Source of the DNA: Torymus aiolomorphi
Taxonomy: Eukaryota > Arthropoda > Insecta > Hymenoptera > Torymidae
DNA length: 64,000 nucleotides
Direction: 5' to 3'
Assembly: GCA_036365515.1 (NCBI GenBank)
Contig: CM070876.1
Span: forward strand, 136,483,894-136,547,893
Shown: piece after piece, positions 10,437 through 22,606 of the stretch
Position numbering within the stretch: position 1 is the stretch's first letter
How the letters are laid out: each line of letters opens with the position of its first letter
Position numbers and translations under genes: made by a program
Notes under the pieces: model-generated
The model's input: the letters and a program-made list of their open reading frames with translations, nothing else
Database searches by the model: none
Told to the model about the DNA's origin: nothing

Positions 10437-12320
10437 ATGGGCTATGACGTAAAAGAGGCCATGCAGGATTGGCTGCTGTCAATCTCCCGGAGTGAGAGTG
10501 ACAGCTACCTGGTTTGCCTAGGAATGAGCAAACAGGGCACCCTGTTCCGTCGAATGGACAGGCTGAACAAGTGGGGAATGAGCTCCTGCGGAAGATCATC
10601 AATGAAGGAGGATGACTCACTCACCGCTGCCTTTAGTTGGGATATACATCCACTGGAGGTAGTACTGAAAAGCGAGGCAGTATGAGAAATACTGCGAAGA
10701 TCCACGAAGGAGACCTCAAAAGGGTACCAACACCCACAAAGCCATGAATCCACGGCAAGGACGCCTAGCCCAAGCGTGGTAGACATAAATGAAGAGGAGA
10801 ACGCGCAACCAAACGACATTCGCGACGACGCACAAGACGCGCAGGCGGATGTATCACCGCCGCATCGAGGAGATATGCTGCGTCTCCAGGCAAGCGATGG
10901 AACGGAGTTCCAGGTGTCAAAGGATGTCAGCCTGTTATTAGTAGAGCTGATAACCAAAGTAAGGTCGCTGGAGGACAGGCTAGCAGCAGACCACCAGCGA
11001 CAAATGGCGTACAGCACCCAGATAGCGGGACTAATAACGAAAGTAAAGTCGCTGGAGGATAAGCTAACAGACCACCAGCGACAGACTGCGCCCAGCACTC
11101 AGACAGCAGACGTCAGACCAGGACCGAACGTGCAATTCGAAGACACGTTCACGATACCAGAGCAGAATGAAGCCTGAGATCGTAGGCAAACCTCACTATC
11201 GGCAGCTCGCCCTAAGGACCAGGCTGATTTACGGGGCGTAAACCGAGCCTGGGAGGGGGGTGACCGCCGAAATCCGGCGAGAAGTACGAGCTGGCCCCAC
11301 TATTCCGTACCAGGCACTTCGGCAAATTTCTCGAGGTCAGGGTTATACAACTCGAGAGATATCGGCCAAATCGTGCGGAAGTGGCAAATACGCTTCTCTG
11401 GCGCGAAGAGCCAGAGTATAGACGTATTCTTGGCGACGCTCGAGAACTGCAGAGTCCTGGCCAATCTGACGGAAGAAGAGGTATTATCGTCGCTATCGGA
11501 ACTCATAACGGATACGGCCGCCACATGGTACAGAAATGAGAAGGAAAAGTGGACCACGTGGCAAGAATTTGTGACGGTTGCACGACGCTGGTACGGCACG
11601 AGCCGAAGGTACCAGTAGCGGCTAGTAGCCGAAGCCAACAGCCGGACGCAAGGGGCGGATGAGGCCGTGAGGGACTACATCACGTGCCTCATCGCGATTA
11701 TGAGAAAGATATCGCCCACCCCCAACCTTGAACAACAGCTGGATTAGCTCCACCGCAATCTCAAGCCGCGGTTGCAAGCGATGGTTCGCAGATCGGGCTT
11801 CCGCACTGTCGAGGAGCTGCTCGATCTGGCGGTAGATGCTGAGCAAACCTTGGAGTGCTCCAAGGCCTATCTACCGCCGCCACCGCCAGGAGCCACCTTG
11901 TTGCCAGAAATGGCATACAAGCCGCCCCCCTCGAGCAATACGTTGCTCAAGTCGAAAGGACACAAGGAGGGCAAAGTGGCAGCGGTGGTAGATGAGCGAG
12001 GCCCCAAGCAGGAGAGCTTGGAGGATATGCTTCGGAGGGGCCTGAAGCAGAGCCTCGCCGATCTGGGGATTCCCAGAGTAGAGGCCTCTGATCGAACGTC
12101 CTCGTTGGAGCCGCATAGAAGGCGCGGCCACCGACCACCAGGTCAGGGCGGACACGGGAAGCCTCCGGACCAAAAGAAGAGCCAGCAGGCGCAGGATAGC
12201 CCTCCTCCCTCCGCTAGTTCCGGAGGCACTTCTCCGAAAGAGCAGAGGCCGCCACTGAGCTGCTACTCGTGCGGCCTCCCCGGATACATCGCCCGAATCT
12301 GCCCGAACTGCTCGGAGAAT
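10437..12320 (+). pseudogene. LTR1 gag, broken into frames
   Basis: Gag is spread over several frames. 10437-10685 is an N-terminal domain (MGYDVKEAMQDWLL) matching the start of LTR2 gag. 10776-11177 is a coiled-coil segment with an 81-bp internal duplication (ITKVRSLEDRL then ITKVKSLEDKL). 11350-11618 is a capsid-like part (IRFSGAKSQSIDVFLATLE). 11640-12320 holds the C-terminal capsid and a nucleocapsid knuckle CYSCGLPGYIARICP, whose knuckle His position is Tyr/Ile rather than His. At least three frameshifts or stops separate the parts. Role (known): the structural protein packaging retrotransposon RNA. Confidence 0.8.
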
Positions 12321-12479
12321 GGAGAAGAGGAACGAGTAGGTGGCATGGCTCACACCCCTTCCTCGAATGGCAAAAAGAATACCGCGGCCGCGTGTAATAG
12401 TGGCCCGGCCGCGCAAGATTCCACTGAGCACTCGCCGGTCAGTAGTCGACGAGAGGCCTCGACCAATCGATCCCTCGAC

Positions 12480-13408
12480 GCAGAGACACGATGGTGGCTG
12501 CGAATCGAGGTCGGCGAGTCCGAATTCCGCGCGCTGTTCCGCTCCAACTGGTAACAGCGCTCGGCTGCAAATTAGTGGCGTCCGAGAAGCAAGGGGATCC
12601 ACACGATCCTACCGATCACGGTGGCAGGACTTACTCGGGCCATAGGAGTGGCTATCATGCCCCAGCTGGACGCAGACTGCTATTTAAGGGTCAACTTCGT
12701 ACGAGCGTTTCGGGACGTACTTGACCCGGATACGGATAGGCTATTCTGCAAGGACGCAGAAGCCTATGTCGAACTTGAGGTTGCAAGCTTGACAACCGAT
12801 CCCATAGCAGTGTCTGCCATTGGGCGAGATGCCGCCAGCATCCTTCAGCCAGAGAAGCTGAAGGCTAAAGCGGAACAGAGACCTCCAGCCGACCTCATGG
12901 GACGACGAGTTGTCGAAAGACTATGGCAGGTCGTGGCTGAAGATATAATTGGACACTGCTTTGCACCTCAAAAGGCTATGAGTACATTTTGATACTCCAA
13001 GACCTGTGCACCAGGTGGGTGGAAGCCTCGCCGATACGCAAGGTCGAGGCAAAGACGGTGGTAGGGGAAATCAATCGGAAGATATTCCTCCGGTTTGGTT
13101 GCCCGGAACTCTTCGTATCGAACCACGACACAGCGTTTTCGAACCATGTCGTGGCAGACTTCCTGAGGGAGCGTGGTGTACGTCACGCCAACGCTCTACC
13201 CTACCACACTCAGGCTACCCAGGTAGAGTGCGCCCATCAGACGTTAAAGTCGATGGTTGCTCCTTACCTTAAGGAGCGGCACACCACATGGGAAGAGAAG
13301 CTCCCAGAACTTATCTTCGCCATGAATACGGCTGTGCAGAGCTCTACCGGGATGAGCCCGGCCTTGTCACTTTATGGCAGACAACCAGAGCCACCTGATA
13401 CAGCGTAG
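12480..13408 (+). pseudogene. LTR1 protease-integrase fusion left by an internal deletion
   Basis: The protease start (WWLRIEVGESEFRALF) is followed by a frameshift and a protease C-terminal part (MAGLTRAIGVAIMPQLDADC). About residue 90 of that frame it passes directly into the integrase core (RRVVERLWQVVAEDIIG). Integrase motifs follow: LILQDLCTRWVEA (first Asp), ELFVSNHDTAF (the SDNGT/S site altered to SNHDT) and PYHTQATQVECAHQTLK (Glu). RT and RNase H, which normally lie between, are absent. The altered second catalytic Asp and the deletion mean no active integrase. Confidence 0.85.
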
Positions 13409-13682
13409 ACTGCAAGATGTAGATGCAGAAACCCCGAAGTAAGAGCGGAGGAATCCACCGAGGACGACAGCGCGGGACTGCCCGATCTGCGGGAAATACG
13501 GCGCGAAAGACTCGCGCCGATGTCCAGATCGGGCCAAACATCCGCCTAAATGGAAAAAGCCAGCATCGCAGTAAAAGGGGAAAGAAGACAGGTTGAAATA
13601 CTTCCCTGTTCTGCCTCCTTATTTCAGCGCCCTTTCCTTCCTCGATGTAACGTCCGAGGGGACGTCAAATCTGGGTGGAGGG
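13409..13682 (+). other. LTR1 3' internal region and polypurine tract
   Basis: A short Cys-rich tail in the frame after integrase (CPICGKYGAKDSRRC, about 13470-13520) resembles an integrase C-terminal or second zinc motif, now out of frame. A purine run GGGTGGAGGG (13673-13682) directly precedes the 3' LTR and is the expected plus-strand primer. Confidence 0.6.
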
Positions 13683-13923
13683 TGTAACGGGTGCCGATAT
13701 AGGTTATGAGAATCATGTATACTGCGTTGCGAGATTCGAATCTCGCACGCTTGTACGTATCATGAGTGATAGCGCGTTGCGCGGCGCGCGAATGAGGCAG
13801 ATGGAGAAGACGAAGCCGCCGCACCGCTACCGATGCGATGTCGCGGCCAAGTTGTTGACCGCCGTGACACGCGAAAGGAGTCGTCCGTCACCGTCGCGCA
13901 TCCTGCGGAGTAAGTGAGTTACA
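13683..13923 (+). repeat. LTR1 3' LTR, strongly shortened
   Basis: The first 230 bp match 8058-8290 closely. After CTGCGGAGTAAGTGAG it ends in TTACA, so most of the LTR (GA tract, poly(A) region) is missing. The shortening prevents normal 3' LTR function. Confidence 0.75.
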
Positions 13924-14044
13924 AACTTTATACCTCAAAAATATACATAAAATACAACATTTTAGCACCACTCTGGCTCGTATATTTTGATTTATAAGTC
14001 TGTAATAACCACTGGATTGAAGTATCAATTTTTGTATAACACAT

Positions 14045-14358
14045 CAGGGCACGTAGCGCTGGTCTGGAATACTTTGACCAAATGAATGAGAGAGTGAGAA
14101 AAATCTTGTTTATATATATTTACACTGAATAAGGGGAGCAGATATGGAAAAAGTTGAATTCTTCCAATTAATATACATCTATGAATAATTTTTTAATAAT
14201 TTTTCAAATTTTTTCAGGTATTACTATACGTATAAATTAATTGGAGGTCTATTTCCAAAATCCGCTGCACTTATTCAGTATAAATATGTATAAAAAAGGC
14301 ATTCCCCAAACTCTCATTCATGTGGTCAAAGCGTTTCAGAGCAGTGCTACGTGCCCTG
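14045..14358. mobile_element. Palindromic MITE with CAGGGCACGTAGC ends
   Basis: The left end CAGGGCACGTAGCGCTGGTC is matched in reverse complement by GTGCTACGTGCCCTG at the right end. Similarity continues inward (ACTTTGACC, ATGAATGAGAG, AATTAATTGGA), so the whole 314 bp folds back. No protein is encoded and I see no clear target duplication. It lies eight bases before element F1a. Confidence 0.65.
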
Positions 14359-15397
14359 CCTGAAAACCCCAGTGGAAATTATAAAATGTATCAAAATGTA
14401 CCAAAATGTATCAAAATGTATTAAAAGGTATCAAAAGGCATCAAAAGGTATTAAAGTGTATCAAATTGTATGTAGAGGTTGCATTTTGTAACTTTTGTAG
14501 AACACTTTGATATCTTTTGATACCTTTTAATACATTTTTATACATTTATATACAAAATCATTTTTTGATAAAAGAAAAAATTTATTGATGAAAGAAACAT
14601 TAAGACACGCTCTGGTACACTTACATACATTTTAATACATTTTCATACCTCTTAATACCTTTTAATACATTTTGATACATTTTGATACATTTTGACATAT
14701 TTATGTACATTTTGATACCTTTTAATACTTTTTGATACCTTTTCATACATTTATGAAAAAAATATTTTTTTACATTAAATTGTTTCTTCATTCTCAAACA
14801 TTTTTGTACATTTAGAAACACTTTGACATATTTATGTACATTATGATACGTTTTAAATATATAGAAAATAATAGAAATAATATTTTAAATATATATGAAA
14901 TATATAGAAAGGTATCAAAATGTATCAAAAGGTATTAATGAATATTTGTTTGTATAAATGTATCAAAATGTATCAAAATGTACCAAAATGTACACAAATA
15001 TATCAAAAAGTATCAAAATGTATGAAAAAGTTTTAAGATGTAACAAAAGGTGTTAATGTGTTTAATAGAATGATAAATAAATTAATATTACATTTTTTAA
15101 TTTTTTTGAAAAGGTATCAAAATGTATCAAAATGTATCAAAAGGTATTAAAGTGTGTTACAAAAATTATGAAATGCAACCACTACACTGACAAGGAAAGT
15201 ACCCGAACTGTCAAATTCAAAAAAATTCGAAACCCATATTAAAAAGTAGACCTCCATGCGAGATTCACGAAACCATTTTGCTTCCTCCTAGAGGAAGCTT
15301 TGTGATAGTAAAAAAAAAAGTTTGTGAGATAATGTCTTAGGAATGTTGTATAGAAAATTTGGAATCGAAATACACCATTTTTAGAAAATGTCCGTAT

Positions 15398-15399
15398 GG

Positions 15400-15437
<38 letters not shown>
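15398..15437. repeat. (TG)n microsatellite
   Basis: About 18 uninterrupted TG dinucleotides followed by TATGTATG. Simple repeat, no function inferred. Confidence 0.9.
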
Positions 15438-15445
<8 letters not shown>

Positions 15446-15899
15446 CCGTATACTCTGATATCTCATGATCTACTCAACCGATTTTAACGAGAGAGTGATC
15501 ATTTTTTCAGATTTTGCTTCAACAATTGGGGTCAATATTTTATTTTTGTCAAAATCGATTTTTTTGTTTTTTATCGCCATTTTTAAATTTTCAAAATTTT
15601 TATTTTCAATTTTTTTTACATTTAGAACAAATATTATTTATATACGATAAATTCTCTGTATGCAGAATAAAATTTTCTACAATTTAAAAAAAAAAAAAAG
15701 CCGTTAGCTATATTTCGTCATAAGTTATTCATGAAAACGTAATTTTTGTAAATAGGTTATATTTCAAAATTAAAAAAAGATATTAACATGAATATTTTTT
15801 TGGTTATAAAGAATACTGAGTACTATAACTTACTAAATTTTTAGGTTTTTTTATTCATTATTTTTGGAGAAAAAAAATAATTTATAAAAAAAAGTGTTT

Positions 15900-16495
15900 T
15901 TTTTTGTCGTTCAATAACTAGAGTAAAATTGGCTTAATCAGTTTGAAATTTTTTTAGTGGTACATTTTGTATCACAATCGATTGAGTTCTTTGGGCAAAA
16001 GGATTGATCCATAAATTTCGGAGATATTTGAGGTTAAAATTTTTTTCACTTTTTTTTTTAATCGTAATTTCTCGGAACGGCTTTATGTATTTGAATCGGG
16101 TGGGCGGCATTCGAAAGAGAATTTCAAGACCTATATTTTCTAAAAAAAATTATTTGTCTAGCTATTACGGTTCTTTTGTTATTAATAAAAACGTAAACAT
16201 TGAAAAATGAAAAAAATGAGTTTGGTATGTCCAACTATTGCGGGAGTAAAAATTGACTTAAGCGCTTCAAAATTCCTCGTAGAGGTGGATTTTGGATAGT
16301 TTTCGGTCGAGTTATTCGGGCAAAATGATTGGTCCTTAAATTTCAAAGATATTTAAAAAAATTTCAAGTTAATATTTTCCATAAAATTTTCCCAATTTTT
16401 TTTAAATGTATTGAGGATGGCTCTATGTATCTGAATGGGATGGGTAGCATTTGAAAGAGAATTAAAATATTAATATTTTCTAATACTTATAGCAT
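15900..16495 (+). repeat. Two diverged tandem units of about 300 bp
   Basis: Segments near 15905-16190 and 16220-16490 share ordered blocks: AGTAAAAATTGACTTAA/AGTAAAATTGGCTTAA, GGGCAAAATGATTGGTCC/GGGCAAAAGGATTGATCC, and GGCTCTATGTATCTGAATGGG/GGCTTTATGTATTTGAATCGG. It is a non-coding duplicated repeat of unknown origin, AT-rich. Confidence 0.65.
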
Positions 16496-16499
16496 TGAC

Positions 16500-17770
16500 T
16501 CAGAGACTCAATTGCGGCGACACTTTTGGCCTTGCGGCCTTGTCCGTCAGCTCGTGTCCGGGGGCCTTTCTACATAAGTATGTGTGTTCTGTGTGTTCCG
16601 TGTGTTCCCGACAAAGACAGATAGGATCTGTTCCGTTTATGTAATACAGAGACAGACATAGAGAGAAGTTGTCTAGAACACTAGACCCATTTTCATGCTT
16701 AAAAATGCATAACATTCAAACCTACATATACAAAAAAAATGAGTATAGAGATCTGGCATCAAGCAATTGGCATCCTTTTTTTTAAAATGTATTGAGGATG
16801 GCTCTATGTATGAAAGAGTAAAAATAAAGTAGAACCTTCTTATTTTTTTTATATAACTTGATAGGATTTAACTTAACAGAAATATGTTAAATGGGAAAAA
16901 GTTTTATGTCAATATTATCGACAACTTTTATATTTAAAATATTTGAGGAGTTATAAATAAAATGGGCGATTTTTGGCTATAACTTGATTGGATTTGATTT
17001 TACACGAAAATGTTAAATACAAAAGTTGTGGATAATATTAAAACAAAAAATTTTACTATTTAATATTCTCGTGTAAAATCAACTCCTGACGAGTTGTTAG
17101 ACTTATAAAAACGATTTTAAGCCGTTTACATCGTACAAAATAAAGTATGAAATTTTAAATATTGGAAGTAAAAATTAATTAAAGGAATCAGTAAATCAAG
17201 TTTGAGGAAGCTACGTGCCAATGAATTGGCAGCGGTTTTCTTTATCGGCTGAGAAGTGCTTTATAAGGGTTAAAATCACCCCTAAAGTGTACCCCCAAGA
17301 AACGTTTTTTTGGTATATCTCGGCTTCTACTTAACTTTTTTTAACGAAACAAAATGGAAAGAGTTTCTTATTAAAAAGTCAAGAAATCCCTGGTAGTATG
17401 AACATTAAGGGTTGCATGCCTTATTTTTTAGAGGGTGAAATTGTGTTTTTTTAAGAATAATTTTTGTTGTGAGAATTTATAAAATAATTAAAAATAGGTC
17501 ATAACATTATTTTTGCCAACTACAATAAATAACAGTTGGTGTATTTGGGCATTCTTCGCGAAACAACCACTTAAGAGGTGGTAAACCACCCCTAACACAA
17601 ATGAATTAGGTATATTTTTTTGGCAATTATTTTTTTCCTTAAAATGGGTTCTTGAAGTCGTTAATCGGAATCCACAGTTAGATCCACAATAAAAATTTGA
17701 AAATAGTGAATTCAATATGGCGAAAAATTTTTTAGAAATATTTTAAATTCCACGAAAAATAGTATGTAGA
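16500..17770. other. AT-rich repeat-like sequence, no gene
   Basis: It contains paired inverted segments around 16880-17070 (AAATATGTTAAATGGGAAAAGTT and its counterpart with ATTTTCGTGT/AACACGAAAAT words). The 71-codon minus frame at 16500-16715 has no recognisable motif. No gene is assigned. Confidence 0.45.
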
Positions 17771-18659
17771 CCCCCTAGCGGAAATTATATTATGTAAATA
17801 AGTGTATAATAATGTAACAATGTTTTGTTATGTTATTCTATTATTTATTATTTTTTTATCATACACTTGTTTATCGTACGATAAACAAGTGTATGATAAT
17901 GTAGTTGTTTGTAAAAAAGTGTAAGAAAACGTAACAAATTGTACTTTTCTACTGGATTTCGGACGCTTTTACATTTTACCACAGTTTATACCATTTTTTA
18001 ATAATTTCTTACTTTTCCTTACATTTGTCTACGTTTTATTACTTTTTAATTTGTACTCTTAATTCAAATTTTATAGGCATTCCTACACTTTCGTACATCT
18101 TTTTACATTTTATTATATATTTGTACTTTTAATTACATCTTTTTGCGTTTATATACAAATTTTGATACACATTTTACATCGTATCACATATTTGTACACT
18201 TTTTTCAAATAGTTCATAATTATACTTTTATAATAATTTATAATTGTACTTTTATTTAAATAAAGCTATAAATAAAATATTTTCAAAGATGTAAAGAAAA
18301 AATACTAAAACGTAATAAAATGTAAATTATTATGTATTAGAAATATAATTAATATATGTTACAAAATGTAAGTTACTGTATAAAAGTTTAAATTTTTACA
18401 AATTCTTACAGATTTTTCTAACAAATTAATTCTTACAGATTTTTCTAACAAATACTTCCTTATAATTTCATAAAAATAAGCTACACAAGGAAATATTTAG
18501 AAAACGTAAGGAATTGAAAGAAAATGTAAGAAACTTTAACAACTTGTTAAATATGCCCGAAATCCAGTATCGTATGATTTCTTACATTTTTCGACAATTT
18601 ATTCCATTTTATAAGTATTTTCTTATTTTCTTTCATATTTTATAATTTCAGCTAGGAGA
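17771..18659. mobile_element. CCC-ended element F3 (GTAACAAAATGT word body)
   Basis: Left end CCCCCTAGCGGAAATTATA, right end TATAATTTCAGCTAGG, with GA on both sides (17769-17770, 18660-18661). The body is degenerate copies of GTAACAAAATGTAAG and its complement (TTACATTTT). End structure and duplication length match F1, though the sequence differs. It is about 889 bp and non-coding. Confidence 0.7.
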
Positions 18660-18661
18660 GA

Positions 18662-19784
18662 TTTTCATGCTTGTTGAAATTATGATAGATTTTAATAAGA
18701 AAACTTTATTTATGGTTTATTAATATAAATTAATATGAACAAAATTTTTAATATAATGATAATTATAGCAATTCATGGTTATTGCGCAATATACAAGACT
18801 ACGTACACTTGCATTGATATGGCTTATCTCCCGATTCCTCCTCTTTTATTCATAAATAAGTGAAACATCGGTCAGTCGAAAACAAATATACGTTACTGAA
18901 CATTTTTCTACGCCCGTGTTAAATTAATATTCAATGTCAACATTATTTTATGGGTATTAATTGAAAATATAAGTGTATGGAGGTACTTGCATCATATTTT
19001 TTAATGGCAAGTAAACATTTTACGAGTACGAAATCCTATTTGAATTGAATGATAACAACAATAATAATAGTCGTAAGTAATCATATAATTGAAATTTCTT
19101 TCTTCTACATAATTATTCAAAATATTTCTAATAGAAGGATATAATAGATATAATATTGAAAAGTTAAATAAAATGCAGCATTTTTAAATATAAAACTCGT
19201 CAAAATATACAATAAATTTTGAACAAGTGGCCGAAGTTAAGAAAGTCAAATTCAGTAAAAATCTATTGTAGAATCTTTATTGTACCAATTGTAAATATTT
19301 TGATAGTGAAACTTTACTCTTAATACATGCATTGAATTATTTTATGATAGTAAAAATTATGTTTTGATTTTAATTTTTAGAATTACTGTTACATTACTGT
19401 TATTCTAATATATAAAATATGACATACTGATGATTTAATCAGTTAAGTTAAGTGTAAAAAAATATTCATAAGAGTGAATAGAAGTAGTACTTTATTTATA
19501 ATAATAACGTTTAGCAACTATTTAATGCTAATAAAATAGTGTATCTTGTAGACAAAACATTGACAAACAATAACGAATTCCCATGCACTTACAAAGGAAT
19601 TTAGTAAAATGTTTTCCTCAAAAGTTTTGGATGTCTGAATACTTTTTACACTTACTGTACATTCATACTATTGTACATTCCTATACTGTTATGACTATAA
19701 AAAGGCTATAATAACTAAAACTTTTACAGGTTTACACTGCGACTCAACGTATCTAAAAGAAGAAAGAAAATATTTTCCATAAAT
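18662..19784. other. AT-rich 5' region of the pogo-like transposon
   Basis: AT-rich, without recognisable genes. Upstream of the transposase start there is no clear TATA-initiator pair. It is probably the 5' untranslated region of the transposon, or another degraded insertion. Confidence 0.4.
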
Positions 19785-20855
19785 ATGAATTTGGTAAATG
19801 CGATGAATGTTTTATTTATTTTAAACAGTATGTTTCAAGATCAAGAAAAGAAATTACCTGTTAATGACGCTGAAAGAAATGTTGCTAATATAGTGTATAA
19901 TATTATAATATCAAGTGTAAATGATCGTAGTATTTACGAAGAAACGGAAGAATTTCTATATTATGATGATACCTACGAACCTTACGATGACATACCTGCA
20001 GATGATTTACATGAAGATATCGATGCAGAAGATGTGATAACACCCAAAACTGAAAATCAATGTAGGACCGAATCAGAGAGTATTAATTTTGACTACAAAA
20101 AGCAAGCTGTGGAGTATTGGTTAAGTAGTAAAAACAAGTTAAAATTTGAAACAGTTCAAAATCGATTCAAAAAATTAAAAACAGCACGTCAGCTGTATAG
20201 ATGGAGAGATCAAGTGGCAAGAGGAGGAAGTAGGATTGATAAATTGAAAAAAATTGAGGAATATTGTTTACAAAAATTTAACGTAGCCAGATCGAATAGA
20301 ATACCTATTCATGACATTGATGTAAGACGTATGGCAAAAGAAAAAGCATTAGAGTTAAACTTCAATGAATTTAAAGCTTCTAGACACTGGTTAAATGAAT
20401 TTAAACGGCGATTTAATATCGTTTCCGAAAAATAACAAAAATTATTACTAAAAAATCTATAGATGATTCAGAAGAATGGTCAGCACAAAAACAGGAATTT
20501 CGCAATAGAGTAAAAAATGCCATCATAAAATATGATGCAAAATGTGTTTATAACTCCGACCAAAGTGGTTTTAATTACGAAATACACAGTGGTCGAACCC
20601 TCAATCTTAGAGGAGATAAAAGTGTAGAGAGTATAGTGCAATCAGTGCATTCGACAACTCATTCTTATACTATCCAACCTACTGTATCTGCTGAAGGAAA
20701 ACTTTTATCACCCTTCTTTTTAGTCATGCAAGAACCAAAGGGAGAGTTTGGAACTGTAGTCAGAAAAAATTTATTGGCATCAGAAAATGTTTATGTAATG
20801 GCATCGAAATCAGGTAAATTGACTAAAGAACATGTTGAAACTTGGGCGCGTAGTT
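19785..20855 (+). pseudogene. Pogo/Tigger-like transposase, frameshifted and truncated
   Basis: Residues 1-100 are acidic. A CENP-B-type helix-turn-helix region follows: a YKKQAVEYWLSSKNKLKF...QLYRWRDQV segment, then ASRHWLNEFKRRFNI, the second DNA-binding helix typical of pogo/jerky proteins. A frameshift near 20435 leads into the DDE catalytic domain, where CVYNSDQSGFNYEI shows the first catalytic Asp, followed by HSYTIQPTVSAEGKLLSPFF and ASKSGKLTKEHVETWAR. The frame ends at 20855, before the second and third catalytic Asp regions. Role (known): cut-and-paste transposition at TA. This copy is inactive. Confidence 0.85.
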
Positions 20856-21139
20856 GAAACGTAGTAGCTGCGCCTTTTAGTGTTGCCAGTACGTCTTTGG
20901 GTATAGCCAGTGTACTTTTATTTTTGTTTGTGTCCGTGCGAAGGTTACGTGAGTTGAAAACGTACAGCCAGCGCGTTTAAAAGGTGCAGCCACTACGCTT
21001 TTTGGGGAGCGGGTAGTAACATAGGGTAAGGTTAGTAGTAGCGCTTCCTGCTTCTCAGTGTATATAAACTTAGGTACACTCTGATACCTTTTGATACATT
21101 TTGATACCTTTTCATACATTTAAAGTTTCCACTGGGGAA

Positions 21140-22606
21140 TTATTAAAAAATTAATTCTGAGATAATTGACATTAAAGTTTGCCTAACAGTTTTTGTATAC
21201 TTATCTCCTCTACTGTGTTTATTATTAGTTCCTGGCATTATCTACATATTATAACCAGTAATTGAGAAGTATTTGACATATTATACAGAAAGATTTCAAT
21301 GTCAGTAGTGTTATGTTTTGCGTCAAATCATAACAATGTTTAGAGAAATTACAGCTGAAAAATGAAAGAAAAAATACCACTATTAATAAATTTAATATCT
21401 AGTTCTTATCTAGAGCAAATATACATGAAATACTTATTTTTTTTCATCAAATAGAAGTGAAAAAGTGAACCTCAGTGAAATAACCTCAAAGTGTGTTTTG
21501 ATTTGACCTCAAGTGAAACAATGATTTTATGAATATCTAAAGCAAATTACAGTGATTTAAATTGGATTTGGTGATAATGTTTGATCTAAATGAATTTCTT
21601 TCAAAAATTTACTGAAGTTACTGTACACAACTTGCATGCAAGTCATTATCTGTCAGCTGTAATCGCGTTTTTCTTCTTGAAGTCCTCGCCTCAATGGTCT
21701 TTACCATTCTTGTACTCTGATACTGCAGTGGTAACAGCCGCCTCTATCCTTCTGAACTTACTGATGAGCAGCTCTAAGTACAATATCCTTAAGAGCACTG
21801 TCTTCTTTATGTCATGTTACCAACTGCAATTGAAACGCATCCTTGGACAAGCATTTTCATGATAATATAAAGTCTCTCTAGGGCCGCAAGACTTTAATGA
21901 ATAGAATATTAACACTACTCGCAATTCTTTAATTCACTAAATAGGAGAGCGGGATTTGGCTTCTGTACGAGGGCTTGAATCACTTTATCTAGCCATCCAA
22001 CCACAAGATATATACTTCATTCTTATTTTTGAAGAGTGCCTAATCGCATCAGAAAATTCTGCACTAAGCTTTTGCCCTCCTCACTCACAGCACTTAATAT
22101 TTTCAAAAAATTTTTAGCACACAGATGCATGCACAAGCGGAAATTTTCTTGTATTGTAATCAACAGGTGGCTATTCTTTACTTGGCAGGTTAGAGTGCTC
22201 CACTTTCATTTTGGTCTTTTTTCTGAACTTAGATGAGCCTTTCTCTTGATCAGTCGTCCTCTTTCTAAATGCCAACGTCTATTAATGCATTTTTAACTCT
22301 TCAAACACTAACCCTACACCAAAACATAATAAACAGATATATGGACTTTTGTCTGCTTGATTGTTTACGGTATAGCAGGCATAGGTATGTTTAAAACTGA
22401 CTGTCAAAAACATAAGTGTTCTACTCGTAAAAAACTATGTAACATACTGTACGAAACTTTCCGGCTTTTCTACAGTATTTCACATGAACACTACCCAACT
22501 TAAAATTAAAATATGAATTCTTAAAATTTGACTGCTTTTACAAAACAAATTGATATTGTGCCGTACTAGTAAATCGTGAATTTATTGGGTTAGTACTTAG
22601 TACACT
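21140..22606. other. Unassigned stretch between F1a and LTR3
   Basis: About 1.5 kb. On the minus strand 21600-22300 shows patchy coding-like words (KPNPALLFSELKN, VTTAVSEYKNGKDH) broken by many stops. This could be a dead gene or repeat, but I cannot name it. The 90-codon plus frame at 21590-21862 has no known motif. Confidence 0.4.

Larger units (their letters stand above)
8058..13923 (+). mobile_element. LTR1: gypsy-type retrotransposon, internally deleted
   Basis: Layout: 5' LTR (8058-9253), primer-binding site, leader with tandem repeats, gag pieces, protease fused to integrase, purine tract and a shortened 3' LTR (from 13683). Reverse transcriptase and RNase H are missing, so this copy cannot move by itself. 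Gag is related to that of LTR2 at 33020-34950. I see no matching target duplication (CAAAT before, AACTT after), and the 3' LTR lacks most of the LTR interior. Confidence 0.85.
15185..21060 (+). mobile_element. Pogo-like DNA transposon inserted in F1a
   Basis: The insertion starts CACTGACAAGG and ends CTTCTCAGTG (inverted ends CACTGASAAG), with TA on both sides (15183-15184, 21061-21062). A TA duplication fits the Tc1/mariner-pogo superfamily and agrees with the pogo-like transposase at 19785-20855. It is enlarged by other repeats, including F3 (17771-18659), and the transposase C-terminus is missing. The short inverted match makes the outer boundaries somewhat uncertain. Confidence 0.6.
14367..21137. 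mobile_element. CCC-ended element F1, copy a, split by a pogo-like insertion
   Basis: Left end CCCCAGTGGAAATTATAAAA (14367), right end TTTCCACTGGGG (ends 21137), flanked by AA on both sides. The body is degenerate copies of GTATCAAAAT/ATTTTGATAC in both orientations. Copies b (27163-28115) and c (42110-42982) are uninterrupted, and copy a is inverted relative to b. Against b, copy a is interrupted between ...GCAACCACTA and TATATAAACTTAGG, where 5.9 kb is inserted (15185-21060). No own coding sequence is seen. Confidence 0.8.

Noticed and set aside
19785..20855. Pogo-like transposase as the autonomous partner of the F1 elements
   Set aside because: It lies in a separate insertion with its own ends and a TA duplication, while F1 copies use AA, TA and GA dinucleotides.
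21590..21862. Host membrane-protein gene
   Set aside because: The 90-codon frame has no recognisable motif or splice context; the opposite strand looks equally coding-like but is full of stops.
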